49,654 nt of DNA from an uncultured Eggerthella sp. (GCA_900546175.1 URBX01000010.1:1-49654); one strand, 5' to 3'. Positions 37,854-47,264 are shown, counted from the first letter of the stretch. Notes: generated by a model not told the origin, from the letters alone. Numbers and translations are program-made.

Positions 37854-38978
37854 GTGCAAATTATGGCTCTAAAAGTAAATGACTGGGGAAGTGTGCGCAA
37901 ATACAAGCCTGGTGTTTACTACTTGCGCTATCCATTACCACCAGACCCAGTAACAGGAAAAAGACAACAAGGATTCGAAAAGGTTACCGGAAGTCTTAAA
38001 GACGCCAATAAAAGGCTGGCTGAACTACGTGTTAGATATGACACTTCCGTTGTCTCTGGCCCTAGCTCATTAACTATATCTGAATGCTGGCGTGAGTATT
38101 ATCGACCATATATAGACAGGCTTGCTCTATCAACTATTAGAGGCTATGAGAGCTCTTACAATGCAAACATTGAACCTGCTTTCGGTAATGCTTCAATGGA
38201 GAGCATTCGTAAAGCAGAGATTCAACGATGGCTTGATGGAATGACCTACGGTGCAGCACGTTCGTCGTTTGCTGTGCTTAGAGCGATGTATAACTTTGCT
38301 TATGACAATGAGCTCATTGAGAAGAATGTACTCGATAAAAAGTATAACCTGCCAAAAAAGAGTGACGGAGTAACACTTAAAGTCAACGATGCTATTCATG
38401 ACGAGAAGACACTCAACGAGATATTTAATCTCGCAAAGGGTGAAGAATGGGAAGCTCCGTTTATCCTGTCAGCGTTTGGTGGCTGCAGAAGGGAAGAAGC
38501 GTTTGGTGTTAAGTGGGAGGATATCTCCTTCACCAATGACTATGCTGTAATCAACATTAATAAAGGTATTCAGTTCCTTGATAAAGAGATTAAGGTCATG
38601 GACTTAAAGACCGAGGAGTCTTATAGAGATGCAGTAATCCCAATGCCTTACGCAGAGAGATTAAAACAGATCATGGAAGAGCATTGCACTGATGTTTGGA
38701 TTTGCGATGATGGCTTCGGCAATTCTTCCAACCCTGACAGGGTATCTAATGCCTATAAAAGATGGTATCTCCATCAGCCTTACGCTTACGTACCTTGGAA
38801 GAATCTTCGAGTGAGCTACGCTACTATGCTTCACTCTCGTGGCGTAGAACTTGGTGTTATTGCGAAAATTCTTGGACATACAACACCAGTTATTACTTTT
38901 AAGCATTACGACCGAATGGATGCGGATACTATCGCTTCGTTTGTTGATGTTTTAAGGGATGCAGGAAATTTATCCTAA
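37854..38978 (+). CDS. int: Phage integrase (tyrosine recombinase)
   Basis: The 374-residue protein has an arm-binding N-terminal part, a SAM-like core-binding domain (SLTISECWREYYRPYIDRLA, residues ~73-150) and a catalytic domain. Catalytic residues seen are Arg in FGGCRREEAFGVKW, Arg in WKNLRVSYATMLHSRG, His in ILGHTTPVITF and the Tyr nucleophile in FKHYDRMD. The first His of the usual HxLR motif is replaced by Lys (KNLR). Start is GTG at 37854 or ATG at 37863; both have only a weak ribosome site. It lies 155 bp from attR, as expected for integration into tRNA-Arg. Confidence 0.93.
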   Translation: MQIMALKVNDWGSVRKYKPGVYYLRYPLPPDPVTGKRQQGFEKVTGSLKDANKRLAELRVRYDTSVVSGPSSLTISECWREYYRPYIDRLALSTIRGYESSYNANIEPAFGNASMESIRKAEIQRWLDGMTYGAARSSFAVLRAMYNFAYDNELIEKNVLDKKYNLPKKSDGVTLKVNDAIHDEKTLNEIFNLAKGEEWEAPFILSAFGGCRREEAFGVKWEDISFTNDYAVININKGIQFLDKEIKVMDLKTEESYRDAVIPMPYAERLKQIMEEHCTDVWICDDGFGNSSNPDRVSNAYKRWYLHQPYAYVPWKNLRVSYATMLHSRGVELGVIAKILGHTTPVITFKHYDRMDADTIASFVDVLRDAGNLS

Positions 38979-38996
38979 AAATTCCAAATATTTCCC

Positions 38997-39078
38997 GTGT
39001 AAAAATTCTTGTTTTAAGTCGGCCAAATCACGAGAAAAGGGCACTTTTTTAGCATTTGGTGTAAAAATGGTGTAAAAG
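38997..39078 (+). repeat. Integrase arm-type repeats, right end
   Basis: Three copies of a 10-bp motif occur between int and attR: CGTGTAAAAA (38997-39006), GGTGTAAAAA (39058-39067) and GGTGTAAAAG (39069-39078), the last two 11 bp apart. The same motif is present in opposite orientation inside attL. These are likely arm sites for the integrase. Confidence 0.6.
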
Positions 39079-39133
39079 ATTTGCACAAATGAAAAAAGGC
39101 CAGAAACCATATAAGCTCCTGACCTGCATATTT

Positions 39134-39182
39134 ACTGGCGCGCCCAGCAGGATTCGAACCTGCGACCTTTGGATTAGAAGTC
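39134..39182 (-). repeat. attR: 49-bp direct repeat inside tRNA-Arg
   Basis: Identical to 11030-11078. The repeat supplies the 3' part of the tRNA-Arg gene and so restores the full tRNA after integration. It forms the right prophage boundary. Confidence 0.93.
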
Positions 39183-39212
39183 CACTGCTCTATCCAGCTG
39201 AGCTATGGGCGC
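39136..39212 (-). tRNA. tRNA-Arg (TCT)
   Basis: On the minus strand a complete cloverleaf is seen. The acceptor stem pairs GCGCCCA with TGGGCGC, the D arm is GCTCAGCTGGATAGAGC, and the anticodon loop CTTCTAA holds TCT. The T arm has GGTTCGAATCC, and CCA is encoded. A TATAAT box lies upstream (complement of 39225-39230). Its 3' part is the prophage attachment core. Confidence 0.95.
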
Positions 39213-39253
39213 TTTAGTAAGGGTATTATAACAAACTATTTTGATTTCGTTAG

Positions 39254-39302
39254 ACGAACTATCTCTATCTTACAAAGTATTTATGAGATAATGAGAGTTC
39301 GT
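39254..39302 (+). other. Hairpin in the leader of ornithine carbamoyltransferase gene
   Basis: ACGAACT (39254-39260) pairs with AGTTCGT (39296-39302), with further CTC/GAG and TATCT/AGATA pairs inside. The fold ends 25 bp before the argF ATG. It may be a leader structure or a regulator site; no ARG box consensus is clear. Confidence 0.4.
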
Positions 39303-39327
39303 TTAATCAGGTATGTTTGGAGGAATA

Positions 39328-40320
39328 ATGACTTTTTCTCTTAAAGGCCGTAACTTCTTAAGGCTTTTGGATTTTACTCCTGAAGAAGTTGAAGGCTTAG
39401 TTACTCTGGCAGCAGAGCTAAAAGACAAGAAAAAGAAGGGCATTGCTCATCGTGAACTTGAAGGTAAGAACATTGCGTTAATCTTCGAAAAGACCTCCAC
39501 TCGTACTCGATGCTCTTTTGAGGTTGCTGCTTTCGATTTGGGAATGAATGCGGTTTATTTGGACAGTTCTGGTTCTCAGATTGGTAAAAAAGAGAGCATT
39601 AAAGATACCGCTCGTGTATTAGGACGCATGTTTGATGGTATTGAATATCGTGGCTATGGTCAGGAAATTGTTGACACGCTTGCCAACTATTCAGGCGTAG
39701 TGGTATGGAATGGTCTTACTAATGAATGTCATCCAACTCAGACCATTGCTGATCTGCTTACCATTAAAGAAGAGTTTGGTTCTTATCAAGGTCTAAAGTT
39801 AGTTTTCATGGGTGATGCAAAGAATAACGTTGCTAATTCCTTAATGGTTGGTTGCGCAATGATGGGTATCACGTATGTTGCTTGTTGTCCTGCCGAATGC
39901 GCTCCTGATCCTGAGTTGGTGGAAAAGTGCCGCGAGTTTGCTCAGTCAAACGGTTCTCAAGTTATTGTTACTGATAATGTTGTAGAGGCAACTACCGGTG
40001 CTCATATTCTTTATACCGATATTTGGGTTTCTATGGGTGAGCCTGTTGAATTGTGGGCTGAGCGTATTTCGCAGTTGAGTCCATATCAGATTAATTCTGA
40101 AGTAATGAAGAATGCGGCCGATAATGCAATTCTCATGCATTGCTTACCAGCATTCCACGATACAGAAACTACGGTTGCTAAAGATATTGAAGCTCAGTTT
40201 GGTCTAACTGAAATGGAAGTAACAAACGAAGTATTCGAGTCTGCTCAATCTCGTGTTTTTGATGAGGCTGAAAACCGCATGCATGCAATTAAAGCTATTA
40301 TTTTGGCAACCATGAAATAA
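39328..40320 (+). CDS. argF: Ornithine carbamoyltransferase
   Basis: The 330-residue enzyme joins carbamoyl phosphate and ornithine to citrulline, or runs backwards in the arginine deiminase route. Motifs are EKTSTRTRCSFEVAA (STRTR at 57-61, carbamoyl phosphate), TNECHPTQTIADLLT (HPTQ) and LMHCLPAFHD (HCLP, ornithine side). The ATG at 39328 has GGAGGA directly upstream and is preferred over an ATG 15 bp before. No other arginine biosynthesis or deiminase gene is in the window, so direction of use is open. argS follows after 53 bp. Confidence 0.95.
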   Translation: MTFSLKGRNFLRLLDFTPEEVEGLVTLAAELKDKKKKGIAHRELEGKNIALIFEKTSTRTRCSFEVAAFDLGMNAVYLDSSGSQIGKKESIKDTARVLGRMFDGIEYRGYGQEIVDTLANYSGVVVWNGLTNECHPTQTIADLLTIKEEFGSYQGLKLVFMGDAKNNVANSLMVGCAMMGITYVACCPAECAPDPELVEKCREFAQSNGSQVIVTDNVVEATTGAHILYTDIWVSMGEPVELWAERISQLSPYQINSEVMKNAADNAILMHCLPAFHDTETTVAKDIEAQFGLTEMEVTNEVFESAQSRVFDEAENRMHAIKAIILATMK

Positions 40321-40373
40321 AACGTACTAATAAAACTCGAAAAATATACTAATTAAACCAGGAAAGATAACTG

Positions 40374-42074
40374 ATGATTATTCGCGAAGTTCTTGAAAAC
40401 GTAGTGTATGAAGCACTCACTACTTGTGTTGCAGATGGCTCTCTTCCACTCGAAGAGATTCCTCAGCCAACCTTGGAGCGTCCTCGTGAGGAGGCTCATG
40501 GTGATTGGGCATGTACGATAGCAATGCGCCTTGCGAAACAGGCTCGCATGAATCCTCGACAGATTGCCCAAATTATTGTTGATCATTTAGGAGATTCTCC
40601 TTATATTGCCCATTGCGAAATTGCAGGTCCAGGCTTCATTAACTTTACTATTTCCAATCCAGCTTTTCAGGAAGTTGTAGCTCAGATTCGTAAAGAAGGA
40701 AATGAGTACGGTAAAGGCGAAGAAAAGCACGATATTAAAGTGAACCTTGAGTATGTCTCCGCAAATCCAACTGGTCCTATGCATGTAGGCCATGGTCGCT
40801 GGGCTGCTTTGGGTGACTCTATTGCTCGAATAATGCGTCATGCGGGCTATACCGTTGATGAAGAGTTCTATATTAACGATCAGGGCAACCAGATGAATGT
40901 TTTTGCGAACTCTATTGTGGTGCGTTATCAGCAAGCTTGTGGTTGTGAGGTTGAGATGCCGGAAGCTTGCTATGGTGGCACCTATATCAAAGATATTGCG
41001 CAAGCAATTATAGATAAAGATGGCGACAAGTGGCTTTCTGCTAACGAAGATGAACGCCTTTATTACTTCCGTGAATTCGGTTACAACACAATGCTTGCCA
41101 ACGTAAAAGAGACTTTGTCGTCTTTTGGTACCACCTTCGATACCTGGTTTTCGGAGCGTTCTTTGTTTGCTGAAGATGAGCAAGGACAAACCAAAGTGTC
41201 GCGCGCTTTTGATGCTATGAAAGAAAAGGGTTACATATTCGAAAACGAAGGTGCTACCTATTTCAGGTCAACCGATTTTGGTGACGACAAAGATCGTGTT
41301 TTGATTAAGCAGAATGGCGAATTGACATATTTTATGAGCGACGTTGCATATCATTACGACAAGATTCAGCGTGGCTATACCAAGCTTATTGATATTTGGG
41401 GTGCTGATCATCACGGCTATATTCCACGTTGTCAGGCAATGATGGCTGCATGGGGATATCCTGAAGCACTCGAAGTTCTTCTTGGACAGTTGGTAAATCT
41501 TTTCCGCGATGGAGAAGCAGTGCGTATGTCAAAGCGTACGGGTGAAATGATTACTTTCTCTGAGTTGATTGAAGAGGTTGGCGTAGACGCTACTCGTTAC
41601 TTAATGCTTTCTAAATCTTCTGATCAGTCAATTGACTTCGATATTGACCAGGCAAAAAAGCAGGATAATTCTAACCCGGTTTACTATGTTCAGTATGCTC
41701 ATGCGCGCATTTGTTCTATTTTGCGAAAAGCTGCAGGTCTTGAAGATGCTGATGTATCTGAGACGGTAGAGAAACTAGCGCTTTCTGATGCAGATTTATC
41801 GCTTTTGACTGACGAAAGCGAATTGGCGCTTATTAAGAAAATGGCTGACTTTTCTGATTTCATTTCCGCCGCTGCTCGTGATAGAGCACCACATCGTTTG
41901 ACTCATTATGCGCAAGATTTAGCAGGACTTTTCCATTCCTTCTACAATAACTGTCGCGTAATTATTGAAGACGAAGCGTTGATGAAGGCACGTTTGGCGC
42001 TGGTTGATTCTGCTCGCATCGTTTTAGCATTAACTTTGAGCTTGCTGGGTGTTTCTACTCCTCAGAAGATGTAA
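40374..42074 (+). CDS. argS: Arginyl-tRNA synthetase
   Basis: The 566-residue class I synthetase charges tRNA-Arg. It has the N-terminal additional domain and the HIGH-type motif ANPTGPMHVGHGRWAALGDS (HVGH, about residues 134-137). DIWGADHHGYIPRCQAMMAA and a KMSKS-like RMSKRTG (about 384-390) follow, with a DALR anticodon-binding domain at the end. It is co-oriented with argF and may share its transcript. Its last 20 bp overlap the end of the convergent cydC gene. Confidence 0.97.
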   Translation: MIIREVLENVVYEALTTCVADGSLPLEEIPQPTLERPREEAHGDWACTIAMRLAKQARMNPRQIAQIIVDHLGDSPYIAHCEIAGPGFINFTISNPAFQEVVAQIRKEGNEYGKGEEKHDIKVNLEYVSANPTGPMHVGHGRWAALGDSIARIMRHAGYTVDEEFYINDQGNQMNVFANSIVVRYQQACGCEVEMPEACYGGTYIKDIAQAIIDKDGDKWLSANEDERLYYFREFGYNTMLANVKETLSSFGTTFDTWFSERSLFAEDEQGQTKVSRAFDAMKEKGYIFENEGATYFRSTDFGDDKDRVLIKQNGELTYFMSDVAYHYDKIQRGYTKLIDIWGADHHGYIPRCQAMMAAWGYPEALEVLLGQLVNLFRDGEAVRMSKRTGEMITFSELIEEVGVDATRYLMLSKSSDQSIDFDIDQAKKQDNSNPVYYVQYAHARICSILRKAAGLEDADVSETVEKLALSDADLSLLTDESELALIKKMADFSDFISAAARDRAPHRLTHYAQDLAGLFHSFYNNCRVIIEDEALMKARLALVDSARIVLALTLSLLGVSTPQKM

Positions 42075-43869
42075 TCCAACCATTATCCATTTCAAATAGT
42101 GCTCGATAGTGGGTATTTGTTTTATAGAGTTGCTCTGGACTTCCATCCAGGGCAACTTTGCCTTTATCAAGAAACAATACGCGATCCATTGATTCACAAC
42201 CAATGAGGTGATGGGTGATAGTGATGACAGTTCGTCCCTCAAGAGTTGCAAACATGGTCATTAAGAGATTGCGTTCAGTCAAAGGATCGAGGCCGAGAGT
42301 TGGCTCGTCAAGGATGATGAGAGGCGCATGGGTAAGAAGAACACGCGCTAGAGCAACTCGATGAGCTTCGCCGCCACTTAATGAAAGACCAGCTTCGTCA
42401 ACCATTGTGTGTATTCCTAAAGGAAGGGTCTCTACTAACGATCCTAGTTCAACTTGATAAAGCGCTTCAAGTGCTTGTGCTTCAGTTATTTCGGGGTTTC
42501 CTAAAGATAGGTTTTCAAACAGTGTTTGATTGAATAAATACGGTTTTTGATTAATCACAACAATGTGGCGAGAAATCTCATGTTGAAGTTGAGAAATAGG
42601 AGTGTCTCCTAAAAGTATTTGACCTTTTGTAGGAATGAGATCTCCCCGAATAAGGGAAGCAAGCGTGGTTTTTCCTGTACCGCTTGGACCAAGAATGGCC
42701 ACTTTTTCTCCCGGTGTAACAGTGAGCGAAATTGAGTCTAAAAGAGTCTTGGTGCTCTTAGGATAGGAAAAACTTACCGTATCGAGCGTAAGTGTTTGAG
42801 ATGTGGCGGAAGTCTTGGTATCAGAGAAATAGGCGCTGTTCTGATTGGGGCAATTATCAGGGTTTTCAAGATTGTTGAGGCGTTTTATTGAGTCGAAGTG
42901 CGTATATGCTTCGCTCAATCCATCAGAGAGAGGAATGAAAGCTTCAAGGAGAGGAAAGAAGCCTAAAACAAATGCCGCAATCCAATCGGCAGGACGTCCG
43001 ATAGCGCTTATTTGTGCACCTGGTTGGTTTGCATAGCCAAAATATACTGCAGACCAAATAAGGATAGCCGCTGCACAAAGAATAAAAAGCGTATGAACAA
43101 GAAAATCGCGCTTACGAGAAAAAGCTTGCTGCTGTTTATCAAGAATGGTTGTTTCTTTGTCAAGCGTTTCTACCGCATTGATAAAAGCCTCTTTCCTGCG
43201 TGAAAGAATCCAGTCGGTAATACCGAGCGTATTATCGTAGGTTTGTGTGTAGAGTTGGGTGGTTATCTCTTTTTGCCTAAGAATGCGAGCTCTGTTTGTT
43301 AGTGCGGAAACAACCGGGAGTAAAAAAACGAGCGTGCCAATAATGATTGCTATACCGAGTCCAAATACAGGAGAAAAGAAGCCAAATAAGAGGCTTACAG
43401 CAATCCAAAGAACTATGGCAATAATTGAAGGAAATACTGTTCTAAGGTAAAGGTTTTGAATATGAGCAATATCTTCGCTCAAAAAACCTAATGCCTCACC
43501 TGCTTGTTTGGTGGTATTCCAAAAAACTCCGTTTGATTCAAGGGCTGAATAGAGGCGAAGGCGAAGTTTTGAGGTGGTGTGGAGTACCCAGTCATGGCTT
43601 GCTAGTCGCTCAAAGTAGCCTAAAAACGGTTTACCAATGCCGAAAATTTGAACAAAGCCCAGCACTCCAAAAAGTGCATATACTCCCAAATCTGGCCATT
43701 CGGCAGAAATGCTAATGAGATATCCTGAGGTAAACATAAGCGCGCAGGCAAAAAACATGGTAAGAATACCTAATCCCAAAGAATAGCGAAGTGCTTTTTT
43801 GTATTGAGTTAAATAAGGCCTTACCCAAGTGTCTGATTTGAAGAGGGAGAGCAGTTTATTCATGGGCAT
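42055..43869 (-). CDS. cydC: Thiol reductant ABC exporter subunit CydC
   Basis: The 604-residue protein has six transmembrane helices in residues 20-310 and an ATPase domain. Walker A is AILGPSGTGKTTLASL, the signature is LSLSGGEAHRVALARVLLTH, and Walker B is LIILDEPTLGLD. With CydD it exports cysteine or glutathione, needed for assembly of cytochrome bd. cydD upstream overlaps it by 14 bp. Family and partner are clear; which of the two is C or D is decided by order and the neighbouring cydAB. Confidence 0.93.
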   Translation of the reverse strand: MPMNKLLSLFKSDTWVRPYLTQYKKALRYSLGLGILTMFFACALMFTSGYLISISAEWPDLGVYALFGVLGFVQIFGIGKPFLGYFERLASHDWVLHTTSKLRLRLYSALESNGVFWNTTKQAGEALGFLSEDIAHIQNLYLRTVFPSIIAIVLWIAVSLLFGFFSPVFGLGIAIIIGTLVFLLPVVSALTNRARILRQKEITTQLYTQTYDNTLGITDWILSRRKEAFINAVETLDKETTILDKQQQAFSRKRDFLVHTLFILCAAAILIWSAVYFGYANQPGAQISAIGRPADWIAAFVLGFFPLLEAFIPLSDGLSEAYTHFDSIKRLNNLENPDNCPNQNSAYFSDTKTSATSQTLTLDTVSFSYPKSTKTLLDSISLTVTPGEKVAILGPSGTGKTTLASLIRGDLIPTKGQILLGDTPISQLQHEISRHIVVINQKPYLFNQTLFENLSLGNPEITEAQALEALYQVELGSLVETLPLGIHTMVDEAGLSLSGGEAHRVALARVLLTHAPLIILDEPTLGLDPLTERNLLMTMFATLEGRTVITITHHLIGCESMDRVLFLDKGKVALDGSPEQLYKTNTHYRALFEMDNGWITSSEE

Positions 43870-45793
43870 CCTGCCTCTCTGCCTGTGTTTGATTGGAATT
43901 GTCTTCTTTATTGTTATTTCTGTTTGAATCCGTATTGCTTAATAGGGCGTCTGATTTTTTCGAAGAACTGTTTGGGTTAATTTCTTGGAGGTTTGAGCTT
44001 GTTTCACTGAGATTCGAGCCCACTCCTCTGAGTTGGTTGGCTAAGTCTTTGAAAGGACCTTTCGTTCTATTGAGCTCATCAAAAGTGCCTGCTTGAACCA
44101 GCGTTCCTCTGTCAAGTACTAATAGGTAATCCATTTGTGCTGCCCAATGAAGACGGTGTGTGGCGAAAAATACTAAATGATCTTCCATAAGGGGAAGCAT
44201 GTTCTTTTTTAATTCATATTCCGTTTCGATGTCTATATGGGCAGTTGGCTCGTCGAAAATGAGAATTTTGCGAGAGGTGTTTAAGGCCACACGTGCGAGG
44301 GCGATTCGTTGGGCTTGACCTCCAGAAAGAGCATGTCCTCCTTCACCAATAAGAGTGTTGAGGCCTTCGGGAAGTTCATTAATTAATTCATCAAGACCTA
44401 CAAAATGTATTGCTTTTTCGATTTCTTCTTGAGTTGCCGAAGGAGCATAAAAGGCGACATTTTCAGCAATTGTTCCGTGAAACAAGTGAGGGCGTTGAGG
44501 GATATAGGAGACTTGAGTGAGCCAGCTTTCCTGAGTAAAAGCGGCGTTTTGGCCATTGATTGAAAGAGTGAGACAATCAGGCTGGATAAATCCTGAAAGA
44601 ACGTGAGCTAAGGTAGTTTTTCCAGAGCCGCTTATACCTATAATTCCTATTTTTTTATACCCTTCAACTACGAAGTTGATGTTATTGAGGCCAGCTTGTT
44701 TGTTGTTAGGATAATGGAAGGAAAGAGAGGAAACTTCCATTTTGCTATGAGAATCCCATGGTTTGATAGGATTAAAGGTTGGGATTTCTGGTTCTTCTTC
44801 GTTAAGAAAATCAAGAATACTTTGGAGCTGATTCTTTCCATCAAGTGTAGCGTGAAAATCTCCTGCGTACCGTTTGATAGCAGCGAAATATTCAGGAACA
44901 ATAATTAGACAAGTAAGAGCGGGTAAGAGCTCCATTTGGCCATTCATAAGACGAAAACCAAGCATAATTGCTACTGCGGCTAAAGCAAACGTGCGGATAA
45001 CGTCTAGCGCTAAACTAGAAAGAAAGGCAGCTTTGAGAGTTTTTATAGTGGCTTTTCTAAAATCTTCACTTACTGAAAAGATAGCGTCTCTGTAGGATGA
45101 GCTTGCGCCAAACATTTGTAACGTTGAAATGCCACGCACGGTATCAATGAAGTGATTGCCCATTCGCCTGAATTGTTCATGCTGTGCTTCGGCAGATTCT
45201 TTGGCGTTTCCTCCCAATACTCTCATGTAAACCATGATTACTGGAAGCATAGCAAAAGCAATTATTCCGCTAATAAGATCAATTGCAAATAAGGCTATAG
45301 TGAGTACTACAGGAATAATAATTAAATCGGCTACTTTTGGAAGAAGCAGGCCAAGGTAGGTTTTGACTTGATTAATTCCTTCAATAATCATGGTAGTGAT
45401 AGCACCGCTGCCATATTTTGAAAGAGCAGAAGGGCCAAGTGCGTAGAGCTTATTTGTTACTTCATTTCGCAAAAAAGATGATTGTTCTCCTGCATAACAG
45501 GTCATCTTTTTATTTCGTCCGTAACTAACTAATTGACGCATGAGGTACGAACAAATAAGAAGGCCAATCCAGAAAAGCTGCGAGAGGACAAAGCTTTCAG
45601 GATTTGGATAGTGGTCATACAAAGAATTGCTTCCTGCAAGAAACCAGAAGTTAGTTAATGCAACGGCAAGGCTTATTGCTTGCACAACCGTCAAGACTGC
45701 ATCAATAAACCCAGTACAAAAAAGAAATCCCATGATTTTTTTGGAATCTTTTAACGTGGAAATATTTTCATCAAATAGCTTCATATAGGACAA
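43856..45793 (-). CDS. cydD: Thiol reductant ABC exporter subunit CydD
   Basis: The 645-residue protein has an N-terminal six-helix membrane domain and an ATPase domain: Walker A GIIGISGSGKTTLAHV, signature HALSGGQAQRIALARVALN, Walker B ILIFDEPTAHID. It pairs with CydC. The C-terminal ~60 residues (SNLSETSSNLQEINPNSSSK onward) are a low-complexity Asn/Ser tail not common in the family. It is divergent from cydA across a 103-bp gap, so both bd-oxidase units can be controlled from one region. Confidence 0.93.
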   Translation of the reverse strand: MSYMKLFDENISTLKDSKKIMGFLFCTGFIDAVLTVVQAISLAVALTNFWFLAGSNSLYDHYPNPESFVLSQLFWIGLLICSYLMRQLVSYGRNKKMTCYAGEQSSFLRNEVTNKLYALGPSALSKYGSGAITTMIIEGINQVKTYLGLLLPKVADLIIIPVVLTIALFAIDLISGIIAFAMLPVIMVYMRVLGGNAKESAEAQHEQFRRMGNHFIDTVRGISTLQMFGASSSYRDAIFSVSEDFRKATIKTLKAAFLSSLALDVIRTFALAAVAIMLGFRLMNGQMELLPALTCLIIVPEYFAAIKRYAGDFHATLDGKNQLQSILDFLNEEEPEIPTFNPIKPWDSHSKMEVSSLSFHYPNNKQAGLNNINFVVEGYKKIGIIGISGSGKTTLAHVLSGFIQPDCLTLSINGQNAAFTQESWLTQVSYIPQRPHLFHGTIAENVAFYAPSATQEEIEKAIHFVGLDELINELPEGLNTLIGEGGHALSGGQAQRIALARVALNTSRKILIFDEPTAHIDIETEYELKKNMLPLMEDHLVFFATHRLHWAAQMDYLLVLDRGTLVQAGTFDELNRTKGPFKDLANQLRGVGSNLSETSSNLQEINPNSSSKKSDALLSNTDSNRNNNKEDNSNQTQAERQDAHE

Positions 45794-45896
45794 AAAGATT
45801 AGTTTTACTTCTATTTCTCAATAGTAATTGTACTAACATAGTACCTAGGAAAAAATCCTTGTTAAGGCGTACATTTTTTTCTGGAAGGGGGACACT

Positions 45897-47252
45897 TTGG
45901 AAACATTATTTGATGCGTGCACCCTTGCAAGAATTCAGTTTGCTATTACGGCACTTTACCACTATTTGTTTGTGCCGTTATCTGTTGGATTTGGATTGAT
46001 TCTTGCAATTTATCAGACACGCGCATATCGCTCCAAAAAGGATTCAGATAAGGCAATTGCTAACTTCTGGTTAAAGCTCTTTACCGGAACTTTTGCTGTT
46101 GGTGTTGCAACGGGTATTACGATGGAATTTTCCTTCGGAACAAACTGGGCTGATTATTCACGCTTTGTAGGTGATATTTTCGGCGCGCCTTTGGCTGCAG
46201 AAGCTCTTTTAGCTTTCTTCCTTGAGTCTGTTTTCTTGGGTCTGTTGCTTTTTGGTAAGGGTAGAGTTTCCGATAAAACTCTAGTAGTAAGCGGCTGGCT
46301 TGTTTGGCTTGGATCTTGCTTGTCGGCTCTGTGGATTATCATTGCGAATTCCTGGATGCAAACTCCTGCAGGCTATCAGGTTATTACTAATGAAAACGGT
46401 GCTTCTCAAGCAGTTCTCACAAATTTCTTTGAGGCAGCATTTAATCCTTCAACCTTAGCTCGTTATTCTCATACGGTTCTTGCTCTCCTCATCACAGGTG
46501 CTTTGGTTTGCATTGCAATTGGTGCATATTACAAGCTCAAGAATCGTGAAGAAAAGTTTGGTCTTTCCATGATTCGTACCGGTACTGCAGTAGGAATTGT
46601 ATGCTGCATTCTTATGATTCCTGCAGCTCATAGCCAAGCTGTTGTTGTTTGCGAGAACCAGCCTGCTAAGCTTGCTGCAATGGAAGGTCAATGGGAATCG
46701 GGACCTTCAGATTTATCTTTCATTGGTTGGGTTGATGAAGAGAATCAGGTTACGTATGCGCTTTCTATTCCAGGCGGTACCTCATTCTTGGCAACCTTTG
46801 ATTTCTCTACACCTTATGTAGGTTTGAATGATTTGCCTGATGAGCAGAAACCAGAAGCACTCAACGCAATATTCCAGTCGTATCATTGGATGGTAGCTAT
46901 GATTGGCTTTATTGGCATAGTTCTTCTTCTTGGCTTAATTATGTCCTTTGGTGGTTTAAAGAAGAGCCGTAAGGCACTCCGTTTGATGCAATTCTCCTGG
47001 TTATTCCCAATCATTGCCATTGAGCTTGGTTGGATGACTGCAGAAATTGGTCGTCAGCCATGGATTGTGTATAACGAATTAGCCACTGCAGATGCATATT
47101 CGTTAGCAGTAGATCCTGTATCTTTGATTATTACACTGGTTCTTTTCTTGGCAATTTATGGAGTTATCTACTTTGTGTGGGCACGAAACTTCCTCGGTAT
47201 TGTTAAGGAAGGTCCATCAAGCTTTGCTCCTAATGCGGACAAGAATAGGTAG
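45897..47252 (+). CDS. cydA: Cytochrome bd ubiquinol/menaquinol oxidase subunit I
   Basis: The 451-residue membrane protein carries haem b558, b595 and d. Features are ARIQFAITALYHYLFVPLSV with the haem ligand His22, FSFGTNWADYSRFVGDIFGA, HSHTVLALLITG-type segment with His (RYSHTVLA) and a later QPWIVYNELATADA. It is of the short Q-loop type. It starts with TTG at 45897, set by a GGAAGGGGG site; no better start is near. cydB follows after 12 bp. It reduces oxygen to water at low oxygen levels. Confidence 0.95.
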   Translation: METLFDACTLARIQFAITALYHYLFVPLSVGFGLILAIYQTRAYRSKKDSDKAIANFWLKLFTGTFAVGVATGITMEFSFGTNWADYSRFVGDIFGAPLAAEALLAFFLESVFLGLLLFGKGRVSDKTLVVSGWLVWLGSCLSALWIIIANSWMQTPAGYQVITNENGASQAVLTNFFEAAFNPSTLARYSHTVLALLITGALVCIAIGAYYKLKNREEKFGLSMIRTGTAVGIVCCILMIPAAHSQAVVVCENQPAKLAAMEGQWESGPSDLSFIGWVDEENQVTYALSIPGGTSFLATFDFSTPYVGLNDLPDEQKPEALNAIFQSYHWMVAMIGFIGIVLLLGLIMSFGGLKKSRKALRLMQFSWLFPIIAIELGWMTAEIGRQPWIVYNELATADAYSLAVDPVSLIITLVLFLAIYGVIYFVWARNFLGIVKEGPSSFAPNADKNR

Positions 47253-47264
47253 GGGGGCGTAATT

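Larger units (their letters stand above)
11030..39182. mobile_element. Siphovirus-type prophage integrated in tRNA-Arg
   Basis: A 49-bp perfect direct repeat, equal to the 3' part of tRNA-Arg, bounds the element. Inside are a tyrosine integrase next to one end, an S24-type repressor with a divergent Cro-like gene, recombination genes, a complete head-tail gene set without contractile-tail genes, and a lysis cassette. The late genes all run on the minus strand towards attL. No disrupted essential phage gene is seen, so it may be an intact temperate phage of about 28.1 kb. No obvious replication initiator or helicase is present. Confidence 0.93.

Noticed and set aside
40587..41189. 200-codon minus-strand frame opposite argS
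   Set aside because: It lies wholly within the well-supported argS gene and shows no domain or start signal.
45794..45896. Rex or other redox-regulator site in the cydD-cydA gap
   Set aside because: I looked for a TTGTGAA-type inverted repeat and saw none that is convincing.
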